A stretch of 64,000 bases of DNA, taken from contig NZSL01000010.1 in the NCBI GenBank assembly GCA_002696735.1, forward strand, positions 44,983-108,982. Direction: 5' to 3'. Positions within the stretch are counted from its first letter, which is position 1. Every line of letters begins with the position of its first letter. The stretch is from Methylophaga sp. (GTDB lineage Bacteria > Pseudomonadota > Gammaproteobacteria > Nitrosococcales > Methylophagaceae). The notes under the pieces were generated by a model. The model was not told where the DNA came from. It was given only the letters and a program-made list of their open reading frames with translations, and did not search any database. This document shows positions 1 through 10,210 of the stretch, one piece after another. Made by a program: the position numbers and the translations under genes.

Positions 1-1377
1 TTGCTGTGAATTGCTCATCTGGCCAAAAGCCAGTTTTTGCAATGACTGCAGGCTACTGTTCCAATCATGCGCCACATGCATGTCCTGTTTCAACATTGCT
101 GATAACGCCGGAAAACGATTAATGGCTTCATCAATTTGCTGATCGCTTCCTGCCTGATAGGCACCAATGGTAATTAAATCCTGATTCTGCCGGTAAGTAG
201 AATAGATTCGTTTGAATTGCTGGGCCAGCTGCAGTTGTTTGGCATCGACAACCTGCGGCATGACACGACTGATCGACGCTTCAACATCAATCGCCGGATA
301 ATGCCCGGCTTCAGCTAACTGCCTGGATAACACTATATGTCCATCAAGTATGGCACGAGCTGCATCGGCCACCGGATCCTGTTGATCATCACCTTCGGTG
401 AGCACCGTATAAATTGCGGTTATTGCTCCACCACCAACTTCACCACTGCCAGCACGTTCAACAAGCTGTGGTAATAACGAAAAAACCGATGGAGGATAAC
501 CTTTGGTGGCTGGCGGTTCACCAACTGCAAGGGCAATTTCACGCTGCGCCTGGGCAAAACGTGTCAGTGAATCCATTAACAACAAAACCTGCTTGCCCTG
601 ATCGCGAAAGTATTCTGCAATACTGGTTGCCAGCATGGCGCCATGCAACCGCATCAAGGGTGAATGATCGGCTGGTGATGCGACGACCACGGCACGCTTT
701 AAGCCTTCTTCACCTAGAATATCTTCAATAAATTCTTTAACTTCACGTCCCCGTTCACCGATCAATCCCACCACGATGACATCAGCTTCGGTAAAACGCG
801 TCATCATACCCAGCAACACACTTTTGCCGACACCACTCCCGGCAAACAGACCCATCCTCTGACCACGACCAACCGTCATTAACGTATTGATTGCCCGGAC
901 ACCAACATCAAGATGTTGTCTGACCGGTGCACGGGATAAAGGATTTACTGTTTTCCCATGCAGAGGGACTTTATCTTTTACGTTAAGCGGCCCACGTCCA
1001 TCAAGCGGTTTTCCGGCACCGTCGACAATTCTGCCTAGTAAAGCGTTACCAACAGGTACCTGAGAATCACTACGGATTGGCCTGACCCGGGCATTAGGAA
1101 CCAAGCCGCGAATATTGCCGGTAGGCATTAAATACAGTGTTTCATCATGAAACCCTACTACTTCAGCTTCGACAGGTTCTCTGCCAGGAGCATGAATTTC
1201 GCAACGACTGCCAATGGAGGCCTGGAATCCAACAGCCTCCAGCGTCAGACCGACCATTCGGGTCAATCGTCCTTCAACGGTAATCGGTGTTTCATGATCT
1301 GCTGTCAGTCGCTCCAGCTGATGCTGCAACCTGTCATGCAAAGAGGTTGATTGGTTTGGCGATTCAGCTGGGTTCAT
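1..1377 (-). CDS. fliI: Flagellum-specific ATPase FliI (3' end missing)
   Basis: FliI is the ATPase of the flagellar type III export apparatus; it acts at the cytoplasmic base of the motor with FliH and FliJ. The minus frame is open from an ATG at 1377 to the window edge, giving 459 codons with no stop, so only the C-terminus is missing. The P-loop reads GSGVGKS near residues 180-186 and is preceded by the FliI-type '[10 protein letters not shown]' stretch. The [13 protein letters not shown] and [12 protein letters not shown] segments typical of FliI follow. The start overlaps the 3' end of fliH by 14 bases, so translation is probably coupled. fliJ would be expected next, beyond the edge. Identity is secure from motifs and position. 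Confidence 0.96.
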   Translation of the reverse strand, partial: MNPAESPNQSTSLHDRLQHQLERLTADHETPITVEGRLTRMVGLTLEAVGFQASIGSRCEIHAPGREPVEAEVVGFHDETLYLMPTGNIRGLVPNARVRPIRSDSQVPVGNALLGRIVDGAGKPLDGRGPLNVKDKVPLHGKTVNPLSRAPVRQHLDVGVRAINTLMTVGRGQRMGLFAGSGVGKSVLLGMMTRFTEADVIVVGLIGERGREVKEFIEDILGEEGLKRAVVVASPADHSPLMRLHGAMLATSIAEYFRDQGKQVLLLMDSLTRFAQAQREIALAVGEPPATKGYPPSVFSLLPQLVERAGSGEVGGGAITAIYTVLTEGDDQQDPVADAARAILDGHIVLSRQLAEAGHYPAIDVEASISRVMPQVVDAKQLQLAQQFKRIYSTYRQNQDLITIGAYQAGSDQQIDEAINRFPALSAMLKQDMHVAHDWNSSLQSLQKLAFGQMSNSQQ

Positions 1378-2050
1378 GATGGTTGTCTTGGCTTAATAAC
1401 CGTGAAATCAAATTATTGAGTCGGGTTTCAACGGTGGCATCAATGGTAGTATCTGCCGTCACCAACTTGGCTCCCCCACGATTTACCAGCGGATCCTCAT
1501 ACCATTGCCAGCCGGTATCTTCATCCAGTTTCAAGCCGTTTTTTACCAGCTCCATATCTTCGGGGTTCAGATAAACTTTTAGCTGGCGATCACTGACGGG
1601 TAAAACTGCAAGCGCTTCGCGCACAGCGGTCAAAACCATTTCAGGTTTTTGCTGAAGTTCGTGATAAACCATTTGCCGCACCAGCAAACTGATCATCGAC
1701 AGTAAATCATGTTCAACAATTGAATCAATGCTCTTAAGCGGATTATTCAGACTGTCAATCAAGGCTTTCCATTGTTGAGCCTGTTGCAGAATATCGGCTT
1801 CCCCGGCTTTCAATCCTGCTTCATGACCTTGCTGGTAACCTTCATCATAGCCCAGCTTAAAACCTTCTTCCTGCGCTGCCTGCTGAACGGCTTCCAATGC
1901 TTCAACGGTTAAAGGGTTGGTATTTTCAGCTTCAACATCTGACACCGATACCACACGAGGAACTTCCCATCGCTCATAGGCATTGGCGAGTTCTTCGGCG
2001 GATAAAACGTTAGCATGTTGGGTGGTATAAAGATCATCAGATGAAGTCAT
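1364..2050 (-). CDS. fliH: Flagellar assembly protein FliH
   Basis: FliH is the regulator and stator of the FliI ATPase in flagellar export. The protein is about 228 residues and has the FliH pattern: a Gln/Glu-rich region with GxxxG-like spacing ([19 protein letters not shown], about residues 65-83) followed by a helical C-terminal domain. I prefer the ATG at 2050. The longer reading to 2059 begins with a run of GTG codons inside fliG. The chosen start overlaps fliG by 14 bases, the same overlap as fliH/fliI. It lies between fliG and fliI as in other gammaproteobacteria. Confidence 0.9.
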   Translation of the reverse strand: MTSSDDLYTTQHANVLSAEELANAYERWEVPRVVSVSDVEAENTNPLTVEALEAVQQAAQEEGFKLGYDEGYQQGHEAGLKAGEADILQQAQQWKALIDSLNNPLKSIDSIVEHDLLSMISLLVRQMVYHELQQKPEMVLTAVREALAVLPVSDRQLKVYLNPEDMELVKNGLKLDEDTGWQWYEDPLVNRGGAKLVTADTTIDATVETRLNNLISRLLSQDNHHEPS

Positions 2051-3047
2051 CACCACCACCGCTACCTAATGCAATATCACCTTTATCGGATAACATCCGT
2101 GCGGTAGACAAAATGGATTTTTGCGCGGCCTCAACATCACTGATACGCACGGGTCCCATCGCTTCAAGATCATCACGTAACATCTCTGCTGCACGCTGGG
2201 ACATATTTTTAAGAAACTTCTCTTTGAGATTTTCATCAGCACCTTTAAGGGCAAGCTGAAGCTGATCGGTTTGAATTTCACGCATTAATGTTTGCATGCC
2301 ACGATCATCCACATCAATCAGATTATCAAATACAAACATCAAATCTTCGATGTTCTGACCGAGATCCGGTTCGGATTCTTTGATTTTTTCCATAATGGCT
2401 GCTTCACGACTACCCTCAACAAAGTTAAGGATATCGGCAGCTGTTTTAGGCCCGCCAACGGTGGCAGTTTGTCCGCCAGCATTACCGCTGAATTGTTTTT
2501 CCAGGATTTCATTCAGCTCATTCAGCGCCGCAGGCTGCACACCATCCAATGTGGCCACCCGCAGCAGAATCGCTGCCTGATCACGTTCTGGAAACATACC
2601 AAGCACCTGAGCTGCTTGATCGGGATCGAGAAACGAACAGACTATCGCGACGATTTGGGGATGTTCCAGTCGTATGACTTCATAGATAGCACGAGCATCC
2701 ATCCATTTTAACTGCTCCAGACCATTGGTATTGCCACCGGAAAGAATCCGATCAAGCAAACCACCGGCACGTTCTTCACCCAGTGCACCAACCAGCATTT
2801 TCCGTACATAATCATGAGAGCCAATGCCCAGACCAGTTTCCTGTTCCACCGTGGTGACAAAACTGCCTAATACAGTTTCAACCTCACTACGCGTCACATT
2901 GTTCAAAGTTGCCATGGCCTGACCGATTTTCTGAACTTCTTTCGGCCCCATATGCTTAAGCACCTGCGCAGCATCTTCCTCACCTATTGAGCGAAGAAAA
3001 ACTGCGGCTTTTTCAGTACCAGTTAATTTACGGGGTTGTTCGGCCAT
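2037..3047 (-). CDS. fliG: Flagellar motor switch protein FliG
   Basis: FliG is the rotor protein that couples MotA/B ion flow to torque and binds FliF through its N-terminal domain and FliM through its middle domain. The 336-residue length is normal. The EHPQ motif of the middle domain is at residues 128-131. The C-terminal torque helix region carries the expected alternating charges (DVDDRGMQTLMREIQ). The ATG overlaps the fliF stop in a TAATG arrangement, which implies translational coupling with its binding partner. Confidence 0.97.
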   Translation of the reverse strand: MAEQPRKLTGTEKAAVFLRSIGEEDAAQVLKHMGPKEVQKIGQAMATLNNVTRSEVETVLGSFVTTVEQETGLGIGSHDYVRKMLVGALGEERAGGLLDRILSGGNTNGLEQLKWMDARAIYEVIRLEHPQIVAIVCSFLDPDQAAQVLGMFPERDQAAILLRVATLDGVQPAALNELNEILEKQFSGNAGGQTATVGGPKTAADILNFVEGSREAAIMEKIKESEPDLGQNIEDLMFVFDNLIDVDDRGMQTLMREIQTDQLQLALKGADENLKEKFLKNMSQRAAEMLRDDLEAMGPVRISDVEAAQKSILSTARMLSDKGDIALGSGGGDDFI

Positions 3048-4738
3048 TATGCATCACTCGCTGCCCAGTTTTTTACGACCTGCGCAACCAGCGCAGGGTC
3101 CTGCTGTACTAAACTGCGAATATTAGTTAAATGCTGTTCAACACGCTCAGAACCAGTCGTCAGTTTAGCAATATCCTCACCGTTTTTACTACTTGCTGCC
3201 AATACTTGCTCTGCTGACATTCCCTCGGCATTTTCACCGCTCTGGTTGGCTAACTGTTTATCAGGAGATTTATTCAAATCTCTGAAAGCTGGACGTATCA
3301 AACCAAATATTAAGAATAACACGACCAATGCACCCAAGACTTGTTTACCCACGTCCCAAACCCATGGTTGTTCCCACAGTGGGATACCTGGAAGTGGCTC
3401 GGCCTCAATCGGAGTTACAAATGGTGCGCTGACAACATTTAAGCTGTCGCCTCGGGCCATATTGAAACCAATTGCGTCCATGACAAGCGTGTTAATACGC
3501 GCCATTTGTGCGTCGCTCATTGGTGTGGTGACAACATTACCTTCAGCGTCGGTGGTGGTCGGTTCATCGACCAATACAGCAACGCTCAGCTTACGAATGT
3601 CGCCAGGCGCCAGACGGCTATGACTGATGGTGCGATCCAATTCAAAATTACGGGTGGTGCGACGTGAACTTGAGCCAGGTGTAACCGTCTCAGTAGTCGT
3701 TTCTCCATCTTCTCCAGCGTTTTCCTGAGCAGCTTGTTCCGGTGCGACACCACCACCAGGAGGTTGATTAGCCAATGCCCCCGGCACTCCCATAGGTCCA
3801 AATCCCCCAACGCGCTCTTCTTCAGCAAGTTGTTCACTTCGTAATGCCGCGAGATCCGGGTTATAACTTTCCTGTGTTTGTTCGGTTACCGTAAAATCGA
3901 CATCTGCCACCACTTGGGCACGCACGCCATTCATGCCAACGATAGGTGTCAAAATATCCTCAATACGACTGATATATAATTGCTCAAGTTTTTGCGTAAA
4001 CTCTAGCTGGGAATCACTTAATGCCAGACTGTTACTCCGTTCTGGTTGGCTAAGTAAATTGCCACGCTGATCGACTACCGTGACATCTGAACTTTTCATG
4101 TTAGGTATGCTGGCCGCGACCATGTGAGTAATAGCCGATATATGGCCACGTTCTAATGTTCGTCCAGAATAAAGATTAACGACCACTGAAGCCGTAGGCG
4201 GTTTACGTTCACGTACAAATACCGATTGCTTGGGAATAGCCAGATGCACACGGGCACTGCGAACGTTCTGTAACTCACTCACTGAACGGGCAAGCTCTTG
4301 TTCCATTGCACGCTGATAGCGAGCCTGCTCAATAAACTGGCTGGTGCCAAACCCCTGTTCCTGACTGAGGATTTCCATGCCTTGTGCACTACTGCGCGGT
4401 AAACCTTCAGCTGCCAGGCGTAAGCGTAATCCCTGAACTTCTGAAGCCGGAACCAACAATGCCCCTGTAGTAGGGTCTAACTTATAATCAATTTGCATCT
4501 GTTGCAGCACATTGGCTACTTCAGAGGATTCCTGAGCTTCCATGCCGGAAAATAACACCTGATAAGAAGGTGTTTGTGACCACATAAACACGTAACCGCC
4601 AACAGCAATACTGGCTGCGATCGCCAATAAAAACATGATCTGCTTGGTTATGGGTTGGCGGGAAATATTATTTTGCATAACCGCCAACGGAGTGTTGGCA
4701 GCAAATGTGTTCGTTTTTGTAGCAGGTGCATTTTCCAT
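3047..4738 (-). CDS. fliF: Flagellar MS-ring protein FliF
   Basis: FliF forms the MS ring in the inner membrane, the base on which rotor and export gate assemble. The 563-residue protein has two membrane segments at about residues 34-53 and 460-482, with the large periplasmic ring-building domains between them (ASVVVNLYSGRTL and related segments). A low-complexity Gly/Pro/Thr stretch lies before the second membrane segment. The C-terminal tail (LVAQVVKNWAASDA) is the conserved FliG-binding peptide. It follows fliE by 29 bases and probably shares the sigma-54 promoter before fliE. Confidence 0.97.
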   Translation of the reverse strand: MENAPATKTNTFAANTPLAVMQNNISRQPITKQIMFLLAIAASIAVGGYVFMWSQTPSYQVLFSGMEAQESSEVANVLQQMQIDYKLDPTTGALLVPASEVQGLRLRLAAEGLPRSSAQGMEILSQEQGFGTSQFIEQARYQRAMEQELARSVSELQNVRSARVHLAIPKQSVFVRERKPPTASVVVNLYSGRTLERGHISAITHMVAASIPNMKSSDVTVVDQRGNLLSQPERSNSLALSDSQLEFTQKLEQLYISRIEDILTPIVGMNGVRAQVVADVDFTVTEQTQESYNPDLAALRSEQLAEEERVGGFGPMGVPGALANQPPGGGVAPEQAAQENAGEDGETTTETVTPGSSSRRTTRNFELDRTISHSRLAPGDIRKLSVAVLVDEPTTTDAEGNVVTTPMSDAQMARINTLVMDAIGFNMARGDSLNVVSAPFVTPIEAEPLPGIPLWEQPWVWDVGKQVLGALVVLFLIFGLIRPAFRDLNKSPDKQLANQSGENAEGMSAEQVLAASSKNGEDIAKLTTGSERVEQHLTNIRSLVQQDPALVAQVVKNWAASDA

Positions 4739-4767
4739 ATTCAGGCTCTTCAGTTAAACCAACGCCA

Positions 4768-5100
4768 TTAAATCGACATTCTCATGACTTCCTGATAAGC
4801 CTCAATCAGCTTATTGCGGACCTGGACCGTGGCTTCAAACGCCACACTGGATTTTTGGGAGGCAATCATGACATCGGTTAAATTGACATTGGGATCACCC
4901 AATTCAAAAGCTGTTCGTAACTGACCTGCTGTTTGTTGAGTTTCATTTACTTTATCCACAGCATTTTTCATCAGATCACCAAAATCAACTCTGCCACTGG
5001 ATAAATTCTGCTCAGCTGGCATTGGCATGGTCTGATTAGCCTGAGTTTGCATGGCCCGCATCTGCGTCAGTAACTGGTTAGGATCAATAGCTTTTATCAT
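4768..5100 (-). CDS. fliE: Hook-basal body protein FliE
   Basis: FliE is the small periplasmic adapter between the MS ring/export gate and the rod. It is 110 residues, the usual size, and ends in the diagnostic VRNKLIEAYQEVMRMSI. It is the first gene of fliEFGHI, transcribed from a sigma-54 type promoter at the end of fleR, with about 35 bases between the predicted transcript start and the ATG. Confidence 0.96.
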   Translation of the reverse strand: MIKAIDPNQLLTQMRAMQTQANQTMPMPAEQNLSSGRVDFGDLMKNAVDKVNETQQTAGQLRTAFELGDPNVNLTDVMIASQKSSVAFEATVQVRNKLIEAYQEVMRMSI

Positions 5101-5142
5101 GATTATATTCTCGCTTTGTATTGCTTGTTGGGCTGAGTTTGT

Positions 5143-6528
5143 TTATGCAGACTTCTTGCCAAATTTTCCAGGAATGGCAATGCCCTGTTCACGAAAACGT
5201 GAGATTTTGTAGCGTAAGGTGCGTTCACTGATGCCTAATTCTTTTGCTGTCTCCCGGCGGCTACCGCGATGTTTTGCCAGTATGTCGAGAATATGACGCT
5301 GTTCGTGACTACGTAAATCATCTGCATTATCGACGGGGCTAACAGTCTCACTCTGCTCTGTAACAGGTGTCGCGTTTAGTTCATTTGTGGTTTGCTGAGC
5401 TCCCGATATAGCTTCATATGCCAAATCATCGGCGCTAATGATTGAGCCAGTTTGTAAAATCAACGCCCGTTGCAGAACATTATCGAGTTCCCGAACATTT
5501 CCCGGCCAGTTGTGTTGCGACAGTTTTCTTTTTGCTTCACTGTCGAAATGCGGAGCGACCCGTCCACCTTGCTTGCAATGACGTTCGAGTAACTGCTCGG
5601 CAAGCGGTACGATATCCTGAGGTCTTTCTCTCAAAGGCAATAACTGCAACGGAAAAACATTCAATCGGTAAAATAGATCCTCACGGAAACGGCCGGCTTT
5701 GACTTCATCACGTAAAGTGCGGTTGGTAGTCGCCAGCACACGAACATCAAGAGAGAGGGTTTTTCTGCCCCCCAGACGCTCCACTTCGCGCTCTTGCAAT
5801 ACGCGCAGTAATTTGGCCTGCAATGAAATATCCATCTCGGTAATTTCATCCAGCAAAATCGTGCCTTGATTAGCCTGCTCAAACTTACCAGCATAGGCTT
5901 GAGCTGCCCCAGTAAACGCGCCTTTTTCGTAACCAAACAGAGTGGCTTCAAGCATGGACTCCGGAATAGCCGCACAGTTAATGGCAATGAAAGGGCCGTC
6001 CTGACGTGGTGAATGCCGGTGAATAAAGCGTGCTAACACTTCTTTACCCGTACCACTTTCACCATTTATCAGAACGGTTGCGTCAGTCTCAGCAACACGT
6101 CTGGCCAAGGCCTGTAAATCCACTGATGATTTGGCTGCTGCGACCATATCATCACTGGCTGGCAGTATTCGCACGTAGCGTTGTACCCGCTGCAATAAAT
6201 CATCAGCTTCAAACGGTTTCATTAAATAGTCGCAAGCCCCTTCGTGCATGGCTTCTACCGCACTTTGTACAGAACCATAAGCCGTCATCAGAACAACAGG
6301 TAATGAAGGCAACATCGCCCGGGCTTTTTTCAATAATGTATGACCATCCATCGGTTGCATCTGCAAGTCGCTGAGCAATAAGCCAATCGGTTCATTAGCC
6401 AGTTTATCCAAGGCCTTTTGCCCGTGATCGGTCGACGTAACTTTATAGCCCGCAAGTTCCAGCGTGTCGCATAAAGCGGTACGTAAATTGGCATCATCTT
6501 CCACTACCATAATCATCGACTGATTCAT
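5143..6528 (-). CDS. fleR: Sigma-54 dependent flagellar response regulator FleR/FlrC
   Basis: Phosphorylated FleR activates sigma-54 promoters of hook and basal-body genes. The 461-residue protein has a receiver domain (acidic D11/D12, phosphoacceptor D54 in LLLSDLQMQP, K104), an AAA+ domain with Walker A GESGTGKE at 156-163 and the sigma-54 contact GAFTGA at 203-208, and a Fis-type helix-turn-helix at the C-terminus (ETAKELGISERTLRYKI). The start overlaps the fleS stop by four bases (ATGA). The symbol flrC is used in Vibrio. Its partner kinase is the gene just upstream. Confidence 0.95.
   Translation of the reverse strand: MNQSMIMVVEDDANLRTALCDTLELAGYKVTSTDHGQKALDKLANEPIGLLLSDLQMQPMDGHTLLKKARAMLPSLPVVLMTAYGSVQSAVEAMHEGACDYLMKPFEADDLLQRVQRYVRILPASDDMVAAAKSSVDLQALARRVAETDATVLINGESGTGKEVLARFIHRHSPRQDGPFIAINCAAIPESMLEATLFGYEKGAFTGAAQAYAGKFEQANQGTILLDEITEMDISLQAKLLRVLQEREVERLGGRKTLSLDVRVLATTNRTLRDEVKAGRFREDLFYRLNVFPLQLLPLRERPQDIVPLAEQLLERHCKQGGRVAPHFDSEAKRKLSQHNWPGNVRELDNVLQRALILQTGSIISADDLAYEAISGAQQTTNELNATPVTEQSETVSPVDNADDLRSHEQRHILDILAKHRGSRRETAKELGISERTLRYKISRFREQGIAIPGKFGKKSA
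5147..5161 (-). promoter_or_regulatory. Sigma-54 type promoter of fliE operon
   Basis: On the minus strand this reads TGGCAAGAAGTCTGC, a GG-N10-GC match to the -24/-12 consensus. It lies inside the last codons of fleR (the GKKSA end), so the activator gene carries the promoter of its likely target. The predicted start is near 5135, 35 bases before fliE. Called by eye. Confidence 0.7.
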
Positions 6529-7712
6529 GATTTGACTCCTGCTTGCATTTGTTCCTGAGAGGTATTAGATGGACGGTAAACAGGCAATCGCAGACAGAAC
6601 GTGCTGCCTACCCCCTGCTCGCTATCGAGCCAGAGCATACCTTTGTGAGCTCTGGCAACAGACTGCACCACAGCGAGTCCTAACCCGGTTCCTGAAGAAC
6701 GCGTGGTATAGAAAGGCTGCAGAATCTTGTCGTAATCAGCTTCGGCGATGCCAGCACCATTATCTTCAATACTGATTTCAATAAACTGTTGTTGACCTTC
6801 TTCAGCATAATCAGCATGAATGGTTATTTTTCCTGTTTCCCCACAGGCCTGCCGGGCATTGTTGAGTAAATTATTCAGTGCACTAACCAAAGCTGGCTGA
6901 CAGCCATAAATATAACCATCGTTCACCAGATTAATGACATGAACATTGAGCGATTCACTTTCCGGTTGTGCCACAAATTGCTGAACCAGCTCATCAATTA
7001 ATGCATTCACACTTACCGGAGCAGTGCTATTCATATCACCCCGTGAAAATGCCAACATATTGCGAACCAGCTGTTCCATATGGCTCAGGCTGTCATGTAA
7101 ACGACGGGCAAATTTTAATTGTGTAGTTTGTTCAGTCTCAGGCTTAAGAAGCGGAGCCAGATATAAAGTGGCCGATGATAAAGGGGTACGAATTTGATGT
7201 GCCAGACGTGCGGCCATTTCACCCATAGCCGATAATCTTTGCAGATGTGCAACCTTACGTTGTAACTGACGAGTTTCGGTAACTTCCTGCAAAAGAATAA
7301 TCTGGCCAGGCTCTTTATCCAGCGGGCTGGTTGAAATATGGACCAGTCGACCATCTGCCAGTGAAACATCATGCCCATCATCTTCTCTGGGCTTGAACGC
7401 ACGTTTGATAACATCAATCCAGCGTTGACCCGTCAACGGTTCGCCTAATAAATTAATCGCTACCTGGTTACAATCCTGAACCACACCCATTCCATCAATG
7501 ACCACAACACCACCAGGAATGACGGCAAGCAAACTGCTGAGACGATCTGCAATGCGGCTCTCTGAAGCGGATGTTTTTTTGGAATTTACCGGTGGTGTCC
7601 ACAAAGGCTTATGTTCAGCGATATCAACCACATTACGTTTTGTTGGTTGTATTGCCTTTAACGCAACTTTATTTTCACTGTAAGGTGAGGATTCAGGCCA
7701 TTTGAGGTTCAT
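6525..7712 (-). CDS. fleS: Flagellar sensor histidine kinase FleS/FlrB
   Basis: FleS is the soluble kinase that phosphorylates FleR. It is 395 residues with no membrane segment: a PAS domain at about 58-145, a HisKA domain with phosphorylated H172 in AHQIRTPLSS, and a C-terminal HATPase domain with NNLLNNARQA (N box), EDNGAGIAE (G1) and GTGLGLAVV (G2). The first 50 residues look disordered. A sigma-54 type promoter lies about 40 bases upstream, consistent with FleQ control as in Pseudomonas and Vibrio. Confidence 0.95.
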   Translation of the reverse strand: MNLKWPESSPYSENKVALKAIQPTKRNVVDIAEHKPLWTPPVNSKKTSASESRIADRLSSLLAVIPGGVVVIDGMGVVQDCNQVAINLLGEPLTGQRWIDVIKRAFKPREDDGHDVSLADGRLVHISTSPLDKEPGQIILLQEVTETRQLQRKVAHLQRLSAMGEMAARLAHQIRTPLSSATLYLAPLLKPETEQTTQLKFARRLHDSLSHMEQLVRNMLAFSRGDMNSTAPVSVNALIDELVQQFVAQPESESLNVHVINLVNDGYIYGCQPALVSALNNLLNNARQACGETGKITIHADYAEEGQQQFIEISIEDNGAGIAEADYDKILQPFYTTRSSGTGLGLAVVQSVARAHKGMLWLDSEQGVGSTFCLRLPVYRPSNTSQEQMQAGVKS

Positions 7713-7751
7713 CTAATTTTGCTCCACTAAAGGGTTTCCAATAGTGAGTTA

Positions 7752-7766
7752 GCAAAATATATGCCC
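7752..7766 (-). promoter_or_regulatory. Sigma-54 type promoter of fleSR
   Basis: The minus strand reads GGGCATATATTTTGC, with GG-N10-GC spacing and a perfect TTGC at -12. The predicted start is near 7740, about 28 bases before the fleS ATG. The flanks are very AT-rich. This is the expected FleQ-dependent class II promoter. Confidence 0.7.
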
Positions 7767-7839
7767 TATTTTTTATTCTTTATTTTTCAATATGTTATAT
7801 TAAATAACTTTATTTCAGAGTCAAATTTCAGGCGCTATT

Positions 7840-9327
7840 TCAGCTGATTTCAATATCCCGTTGAATACCGTATTTTCGCATCTTTTCAACTAACGTCGTT
7901 CGGCGCATTTTTAATCTACTGGCTGCATGAGCTACAACCCCAGCCGCTTCATCCAGGGCCTGTTTGATCAGCAGATATTCCAGATTGGCCAGATGTTCCC
8001 TTAAATCCAAGCCATCTTCAGGTATGGTATCCATACTTAACAGCGCATCATCAGATTGCTGAAAACCATTCGCTGAAGCTGAAGCATCACTACCATTCGC
8101 TTTGGAGGATACTTTAAGCGCAGTGGGTGAGTGTGGCTGGGAATCAATTGCCGATGTAATAACTTCCGGGAGTGGTTCACCCTCAATCTGGTATTTCTCT
8201 GGCAGGTCATCAAAGTCTACCGTGCCGTAGGGATATAAAATGACGAGTCTTTCAACCACATTTGCCAGTTCCCGAACATTGCCGGGCCAGGTATAGCGGC
8301 ATAATGATGCGATGGCCGTCGGAGTAAAGCGTACAGCTCCCCGGTTCTCATGTTCTATTCGCTGTATAAGCTCATGAATCAATAATGGAATGTCTTCAGG
8401 CCGCTCGCGTAAGGCAGGCATCTCAATAGGAAAAACGTTTAAGCGGTAAAACAGGTCTTCTCTAAAGCGACCATCACCTATATGAGTTTCGAGATTACGA
8501 TGAGTTGCAGCAATCACTCTGACATTGGCTTTCTGAGTTTTATTACTGCCTACGCGTTCAAAGGTTCTTTCCTGTAAAACTCTTAATAACTTAACTTGCA
8601 TAGGCAGGGGCATATCACCGATTTCATCAAGAAACAGTGTTCCGCCTTCAGCCATTTCAAAACGACCTTTACGGGCAGTTATCGCGCCAGTAAACGCACC
8701 CTTTTCATGGCCAAATAATTCGCTTTCCAGAAGTTCACCGGGAATAGCACCGCAGTTTACCGGTACAAAAGGTTTATCGCGACGTGAGGAAAAATAATGC
8801 AGGTTGCGGGCAACCACCTCTTTACCCGTTCCAGATTCTCCTAAAATCAATACATTGGCTTCTGAATCAGAAACCTGATGTATCATTTTTTGAACCCGTT
8901 TCATCTTTGTACTGTTGCCCACCAGCGAACGAAATAACGGTTCTGTTTCAGCTTGATTATCAGCCTGGTTCCTGTAAACCGAAGCTTGTTGGATTGCATT
9001 GTTTAGCTGAAGGTATTTGATGGGGTAATTTAAGCTACCGATAGAGCCGGGAAATTCTCTGATTAAAGCTTCTGGATAATCGAGTGTAAAAACCGGGATC
9101 CTTGCTTCATGATTAATAAGCTCACGTAATAACTGTTTTGTCGGGCTAACACCACCACAATCCCCAACCAGCGCTAAAGCAATATCATTCAAATCATTAA
9201 CACTATCAAACCAGTTTTCCATATCATTCACCACGACAGCGTGGCAATTTACGAACGCAATAAGCGTGGAAAGTGTTTCTCGGCGTTGTGGGTCAATATC
9301 TATCACCAAGATATTACACGCATTCAT
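7840..9327 (-). CDS. fleQ: Flagellar master regulator FleQ/FlrA
   Basis: FleQ is the top activator of polar flagellar genes; in Pseudomonas it also binds c-di-GMP and controls adhesion genes. The protein is 495 residues from the ATG at 9327, which has AGGAG seven bases upstream. The upstream TTG at 9345 is rejected because it lacks such a site. The N-terminal receiver-like FleQ domain (1-125) lacks a clear phosphoacceptor site. The AAA+ domain has Walker A GESGTGKE at 163-170 and GAFTGA at 210-215. A Ser/Ala-rich linker precedes a Fis-type HTH ([20 protein letters not shown]). It is a separate unit upstream of fleSR. Confidence 0.95.
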   Translation of the reverse strand: MNACNILVIDIDPQRRETLSTLIAFVNCHAVVVNDMENWFDSVNDLNDIALALVGDCGGVSPTKQLLRELINHEARIPVFTLDYPEALIREFPGSIGSLNYPIKYLQLNNAIQQASVYRNQADNQAETEPLFRSLVGNSTKMKRVQKMIHQVSDSEANVLILGESGTGKEVVARNLHYFSSRRDKPFVPVNCGAIPGELLESELFGHEKGAFTGAITARKGRFEMAEGGTLFLDEIGDMPLPMQVKLLRVLQERTFERVGSNKTQKANVRVIAATHRNLETHIGDGRFREDLFYRLNVFPIEMPALRERPEDIPLLIHELIQRIEHENRGAVRFTPTAIASLCRYTWPGNVRELANVVERLVILYPYGTVDFDDLPEKYQIEGEPLPEVITSAIDSQPHSPTALKVSSKANGSDASASANGFQQSDDALLSMDTIPEDGLDLREHLANLEYLLIKQALDEAAGVVAHAASRLKMRRTTLVEKMRKYGIQRDIEIS

Positions 9328-9391
9328 AACTGCTCCTGAAGGCAAGCTCTTTCTGAACCTGCTGGTATTACGTTAGGGATTTAGTTAATTC

Positions 9392-9420
9392 AAGTTAAGC
9401 ACTTTGCAGTTAGTTGTCAA
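9392..9420 (-). promoter_or_regulatory. Possible sigma-70 promoter of fleQ
   Basis: The minus strand has a perfect TTGACA at 9420-9415, a 17-base spacer and a weak -10 (TAACTT, three of six matches), about 65 bases before the fleQ ATG. FleQ is usually transcribed by the housekeeping sigma factor, which fits. Only the -35 is convincing. Confidence 0.35.
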
Positions 9421-9467
9421 AAAAATGACACTGTAAATGGGAACTTTTTCAGAAACAAGCGCGCTAA

Positions 9468-9785
9468 CTAATTGGATTGATAAGCCGTTACGGCTTTATG
9501 GGTGAATTTTGCATTACGCATTTGAAGTTGTAGAGATTGTTTTCCTTCCTGGCAATGCGCAATCAGTTCATTGTTGGTGTCGATAAGTGTTTGCAGCACT
9601 GTCGCCTGACTTTCAATTTCTGGAGAATCGTCATCTAAAGGAAATATCGACTGCAACAGTATTTGCCTTTTTTTATCAATTTCTGGCAATTCATTCCATT
9701 GTTTCTGCTTAGCCATAGCCAGCATATTTTGAGTAAGTTGCACCGCTTGGTGCAGGGAGTTAAGTTTATCGCTGAAATGTGTCAT
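9468..9785 (-). CDS. Probable flagellar export chaperone FliT-like
   Basis: This is a small, all-helical, hydrophilic protein of 105 residues next to fliS. In related genomes this slot holds FliT, the chaperone for the cap protein FliD, or another small flagellar protein. The sequence itself carries no diagnostic motif; the helical heptad pattern (LNSLHQAVQLTQNMLAMAKQ) and size fit the FliT fold. It starts six bases after fliS and probably shares the fliD promoter. The role is inferred mainly from position. Confidence 0.55.
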   Translation of the reverse strand: MTHFSDKLNSLHQAVQLTQNMLAMAKQKQWNELPEIDKKRQILLQSIFPLDDDSPEIESQATVLQTLIDTNNELIAHCQEGKQSLQLQMRNAKFTHKAVTAYQSN

Positions 9786-9791
9786 AAATGA

Positions 9792-10193
9792 TTAGTGATA
9801 ATCAGCCGGAATATTATCCCAACCAGCTTTCACTTCCATTAAAAGGCTGCTGACTTCATCCAGAATTGCAACATCATTACTGACATTTGCTTCAAGCAAA
9901 CGTCGCCCCATATATTCGTACAAGGCATCCAGGTTAGCAGCAACTTCACCACCTTTTTGAGCATCAAGGCTGGTTCGTAAGCCTTGGATAATATTCATGC
10001 CCCAAGTAATCTGCCGACTTTTTTCAGCAATATCATTTCGGTCGATACAGCCCTTGGCGGTAGCAATTTTAGATAGCGCCCCCTCCATTAACATCTGAAT
10101 AATACGATGCGGTGAGGCAAAGTTAACTTCTGACTCTACGGCTCCCCGACCATAACCTTCCAGTGCTTTTTTATTGATCATGTTTTGCATCAT
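9792..10193 (-). CDS. fliS: Flagellin export chaperone FliS
   Basis: FliS binds the C-terminus of unpolymerised flagellin and keeps it from assembling in the cytoplasm. The 133-residue protein has the FliS pattern: SPHRIIQMLMEGALSKIATAKG near the N-terminus, ITWGMNIIQGLRTSLD in the middle, and LYEYMGRRLLEANV followed by EVSSLLMEVKAGWD. Three ATG codons (residues 1, 2 and 5) could serve as start; none has a strong ribosome site. It lies 17 bases after fliD. Confidence 0.94.
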   Translation of the reverse strand: MMQNMINKKALEGYGRGAVESEVNFASPHRIIQMLMEGALSKIATAKGCIDRNDIAEKSRQITWGMNIIQGLRTSLDAQKGGEVAANLDALYEYMGRRLLEANVSNDVAILDEVSSLLMEVKAGWDNIPADYH

Positions 10194-10210
10194 CCTAATT
10201 TCGCTCTGTG

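Noticed and set aside
3036..3623. Long open frame opposite fliF/fliG on the plus strand
   Set aside because: It is a shadow of well-conserved flagellar genes, has no family features and no ribosome site. The same applies to plus-strand frames opposite fliG (2292-2711), flgI (34393-34920), algC (51845-52297) and yihY (55726-56160).
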